NCBI GenBank assembly: GCA_003647605.1
Contig: QMND01000004.1
Location: forward strand, 1-15,091
From: Candidatus Shapirobacteria bacterium
GTDB taxonomy: Bacteria > Patescibacteriota > Microgenomatia > UBA12405
Length of the DNA: 15,091 nt
Reading direction: 5' to 3'
Part shown: in pieces, positions 14,393 through 15,091 of the stretch
How positions within the stretch are numbered: the first letter of the stretch is position 1
Layout of the letters: the number at the start of each line of letters is the position of its first letter
The notes under the pieces: generated by a model
Database searches by the model: none
What the model was told of the DNA's origin: nothing
What the model saw: the letters and a program-made list of their open reading frames with translations, nothing else
Position numbers and translations under genes: made by a program

Positions 14393-14500
14393 CCTTTTAC
14401 ACTTCCGACGGGACTTGGTTTGGATTGCCATACCGTGTAGGGAACAATGGCTATTGTTCCCTACTGTGGGTAGATTGCCACGGGGCAATGACGATGTGGG
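14393..14500. repeat. composite palindromic intergenic repeat with 12-bp perfect hairpin
   Basis: Begins CCTTTTACA like the repeat at 12949. It contains the perfect inverted repeat GTAGGGAACAAT (14437-14448) / ATTGTTCCCTAC (14453-14464) around GGCT, then a second perfect hairpin ATTGCC (14474-14479) / GGCAAT (14484-14489). It ends GCAATGACGATGTG (14485-14498), identical to the other copy. It lies between a stop codon and the tRNA promoter and could also act as a transcription end, though no T-run follows directly. Confidence 0.65.
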
Positions 14501-14506
14501 GTATTT

Positions 14507-14536
14507 TTGGTGTTTTTGGTTGGTTTCTGCTATAAT
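14507..14536 (+). promoter_or_regulatory. promoter of tRNA-Tyr
   Basis: An extended -10, TGC followed by perfect TATAAT (14531-14536), with a TTGGTG -35 (14507-14512) at 18 bp. The predicted start is about 14543, 3 nt before the mature tRNA end. Confidence 0.6.
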
Positions 14537-14545
14537 TTTTCCACC

Positions 14546-14617
14546 CCAGCGGTAGCAAAGCGGCTATGCAACGGTCTGTAAAACCGTCCAAGGTAGGTTC
14601 GACTCCTACCCGCTGGA
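14546..14617 (+). tRNA. tRNA-Tyr (anticodon GTA), class I with C1-G72
   Basis: A full cloverleaf can be drawn. Acceptor CCAGCGG (14546-14552) pairs with CCGCTGG (14610-14616), discriminator A14617. The D arm is GCA/TGC with GG in the loop. The anticodon arm is ACGGT (14571-14575), loop CTGTAAA and ACCGT (14583-14587), giving anticodon GTA (14578-14580). The variable loop is only CCAAG (14588-14592). The T arm is GTAGG/CCTAC with loop TTCGACT. CCA is not encoded (CTT follows). Bacterial tRNA-Tyr normally has G1-C72 and a long variable arm; this one has the C1-G72 pair and short loop of archaeal and eukaryal tRNA-Tyr. Confidence 0.95.
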
Positions 14618-14639
14618 CTTTTAATTAGTATTAAAACTT

Positions 14640-15091
14640 ATGTCACCCAAAATTATTCCCAAAAAATATTGTCGAATTAACAACAAAAAGATTGCCTATA
14701 TTGAAGCAGGAAAAAAAAACCAAACTAATTTAGTTTTTATCCATGGTTGGCCAGTTTCTTCAGATATGTTTCTCCCTGTTATTCATCAATTAGCTAAAAA
14801 ATTTCGTATTTTAGCACCAGATTTGCCTGGTTTTGGGCGTTCAGAACCTCTTAACGATTCTTACACATACAAGTCGTTTGCTATATTTTTAAGTCGTTTT
14901 TTGAAATCGCTAAATATAAAAAGAACCTATCTTTGTGGTGTTTCTTTAGGTGGAGCTGTAGCCGTAGAATTTACCTATCGTTACCCGCAAAAAGTTACAA
15001 AGTTGATTTTAAATGCTCCACCTCTTCATCTTTATCCTTCCTACAAAAACAAAGGTGACTTAATTGAAACAATTACCAAGAAATTTCCTTC
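14640..15091 (+). CDS. alpha/beta hydrolase, 3' part beyond window
   Basis: Partial gene; 150 residues are visible and the frame is open to the window edge. Alpha/beta-hydrolase fold marks: 'VFIHGWP' (32-38; the oxyanion HG motif), 'LAPDLPGFGRSEP' (58-70) and the nucleophile elbow 'GVSLGG' (100-105) with Ser102, followed by 'AVEFTYRYPQKVTKLIL' (108-124). The catalytic Asp and His would lie downstream of the window. The order and spacing match small esterase/C-C-hydrolase-like members; the substrate cannot be inferred. The start ATG is 22 nt after the tRNA, with no Shine-Dalgarno sequence; a TAGTAT (14626-14631) could be a -10 box, or the gene may be read through from the tRNA promoter. Confidence 0.85.
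   Translation, partial: MSPKIIPKKYCRINNKKIAYIEAGKKNQTNLVFIHGWPVSSDMFLPVIHQLAKKFRILAPDLPGFGRSEPLNDSYTYKSFAIFLSRFLKSLNIKRTYLCGVSLGGAVAVEFTYRYPQKVTKLILNAPPLHLYPSYKNKGDLIETITKKFP

Noticed and set aside
14437..14464. Perfect 12-bp hairpin as a Rho-independent terminator of the upstream gene
   Set aside because: No T-run follows the stem, and the same arm occurs in another intergenic repeat, so it is better explained as part of the repeat family.

Overview
The window is AT-rich bacterial chromosome with short intergenic gaps and the standard genetic code (TGA ends rpiB; TGG is the tryptophan codon). Several genes match divergent forms I associate with the Candidate Phyla Radiation (Patescibacteria), most likely a Microgenomates-type lineage. 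These are a CPR-style cellulose-synthase-like GT2, a small membrane protein with a 'VPLFYSLPWG' motif, a polyprenyl-phosphate transferase of the 'WS.G(V/I)(D/E)GQ.PG' type, a short PGK and a divergent ribulose-phosphate epimerase. This placement is inference; there is no rRNA or ribosomal protein here to test it.

Layout. Positions 67-4537 (+) form an envelope glycan block: a membrane GT2, a GT-C/ArnT-like mannosyl or aminoarabinosyl-type transferase, a small membrane protein, and a WecA/TagO/MraY-like transferase broken by a -1 frameshift at a T run. Positions 7527-4446 (-) form a tight cluster: gap (GAPDH), rpe-like epimerase, a LOG-family nucleotide-binding protein, and a PEGA/SH3 lipoprotein whose 3' end overlaps the transferase gene by 92 bp. 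Positions 7783-9840 (+) hold a solitary 685-residue protein with an N-terminal metallophosphoesterase core and a long unassigned C-terminal half. Positions 11354-9890 (-) hold overlapping rpiB-pgk. Positions 11379-12107 (+) hold a YgjP-type zinc metallopeptidase, divergent from rpiB and convergent with xth (12877-12104, -). Positions 13214-14389 (+) hold a membrane-anchored protein with two similar domains. A tRNA-Tyr(GTA) lies at 14546-14617, followed by an alpha/beta hydrolase cut off by the window end.

The metabolic genes (gap, pgk, rpiB, rpe-like) cover lower glycolysis and the non-oxidative pentose phosphate steps. The first block and the lipoprotein concern the cell surface. Three intergenic regions carry related palindromic repeats, and one also holds a compact GC-rich stretch that folds like a small RNA.

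The strongest points for a second look are the following. (1) The tRNA-Tyr has archaeal/eukaryal-type identity features: C1-G72 and a 5-nt variable loop instead of the long bacterial arm. (2) The transferase frameshift lies exactly on a U UUU UUA heptamer followed at once by a stop, and a -1 slip restores the expected family sequence. (3) The 685-residue phosphoesterase has an altered GNH motif and an unassigned C-terminal half. (4) Three genes have a -10-like hexamer exactly 5 nt before the ATG, implying leaderless mRNAs.
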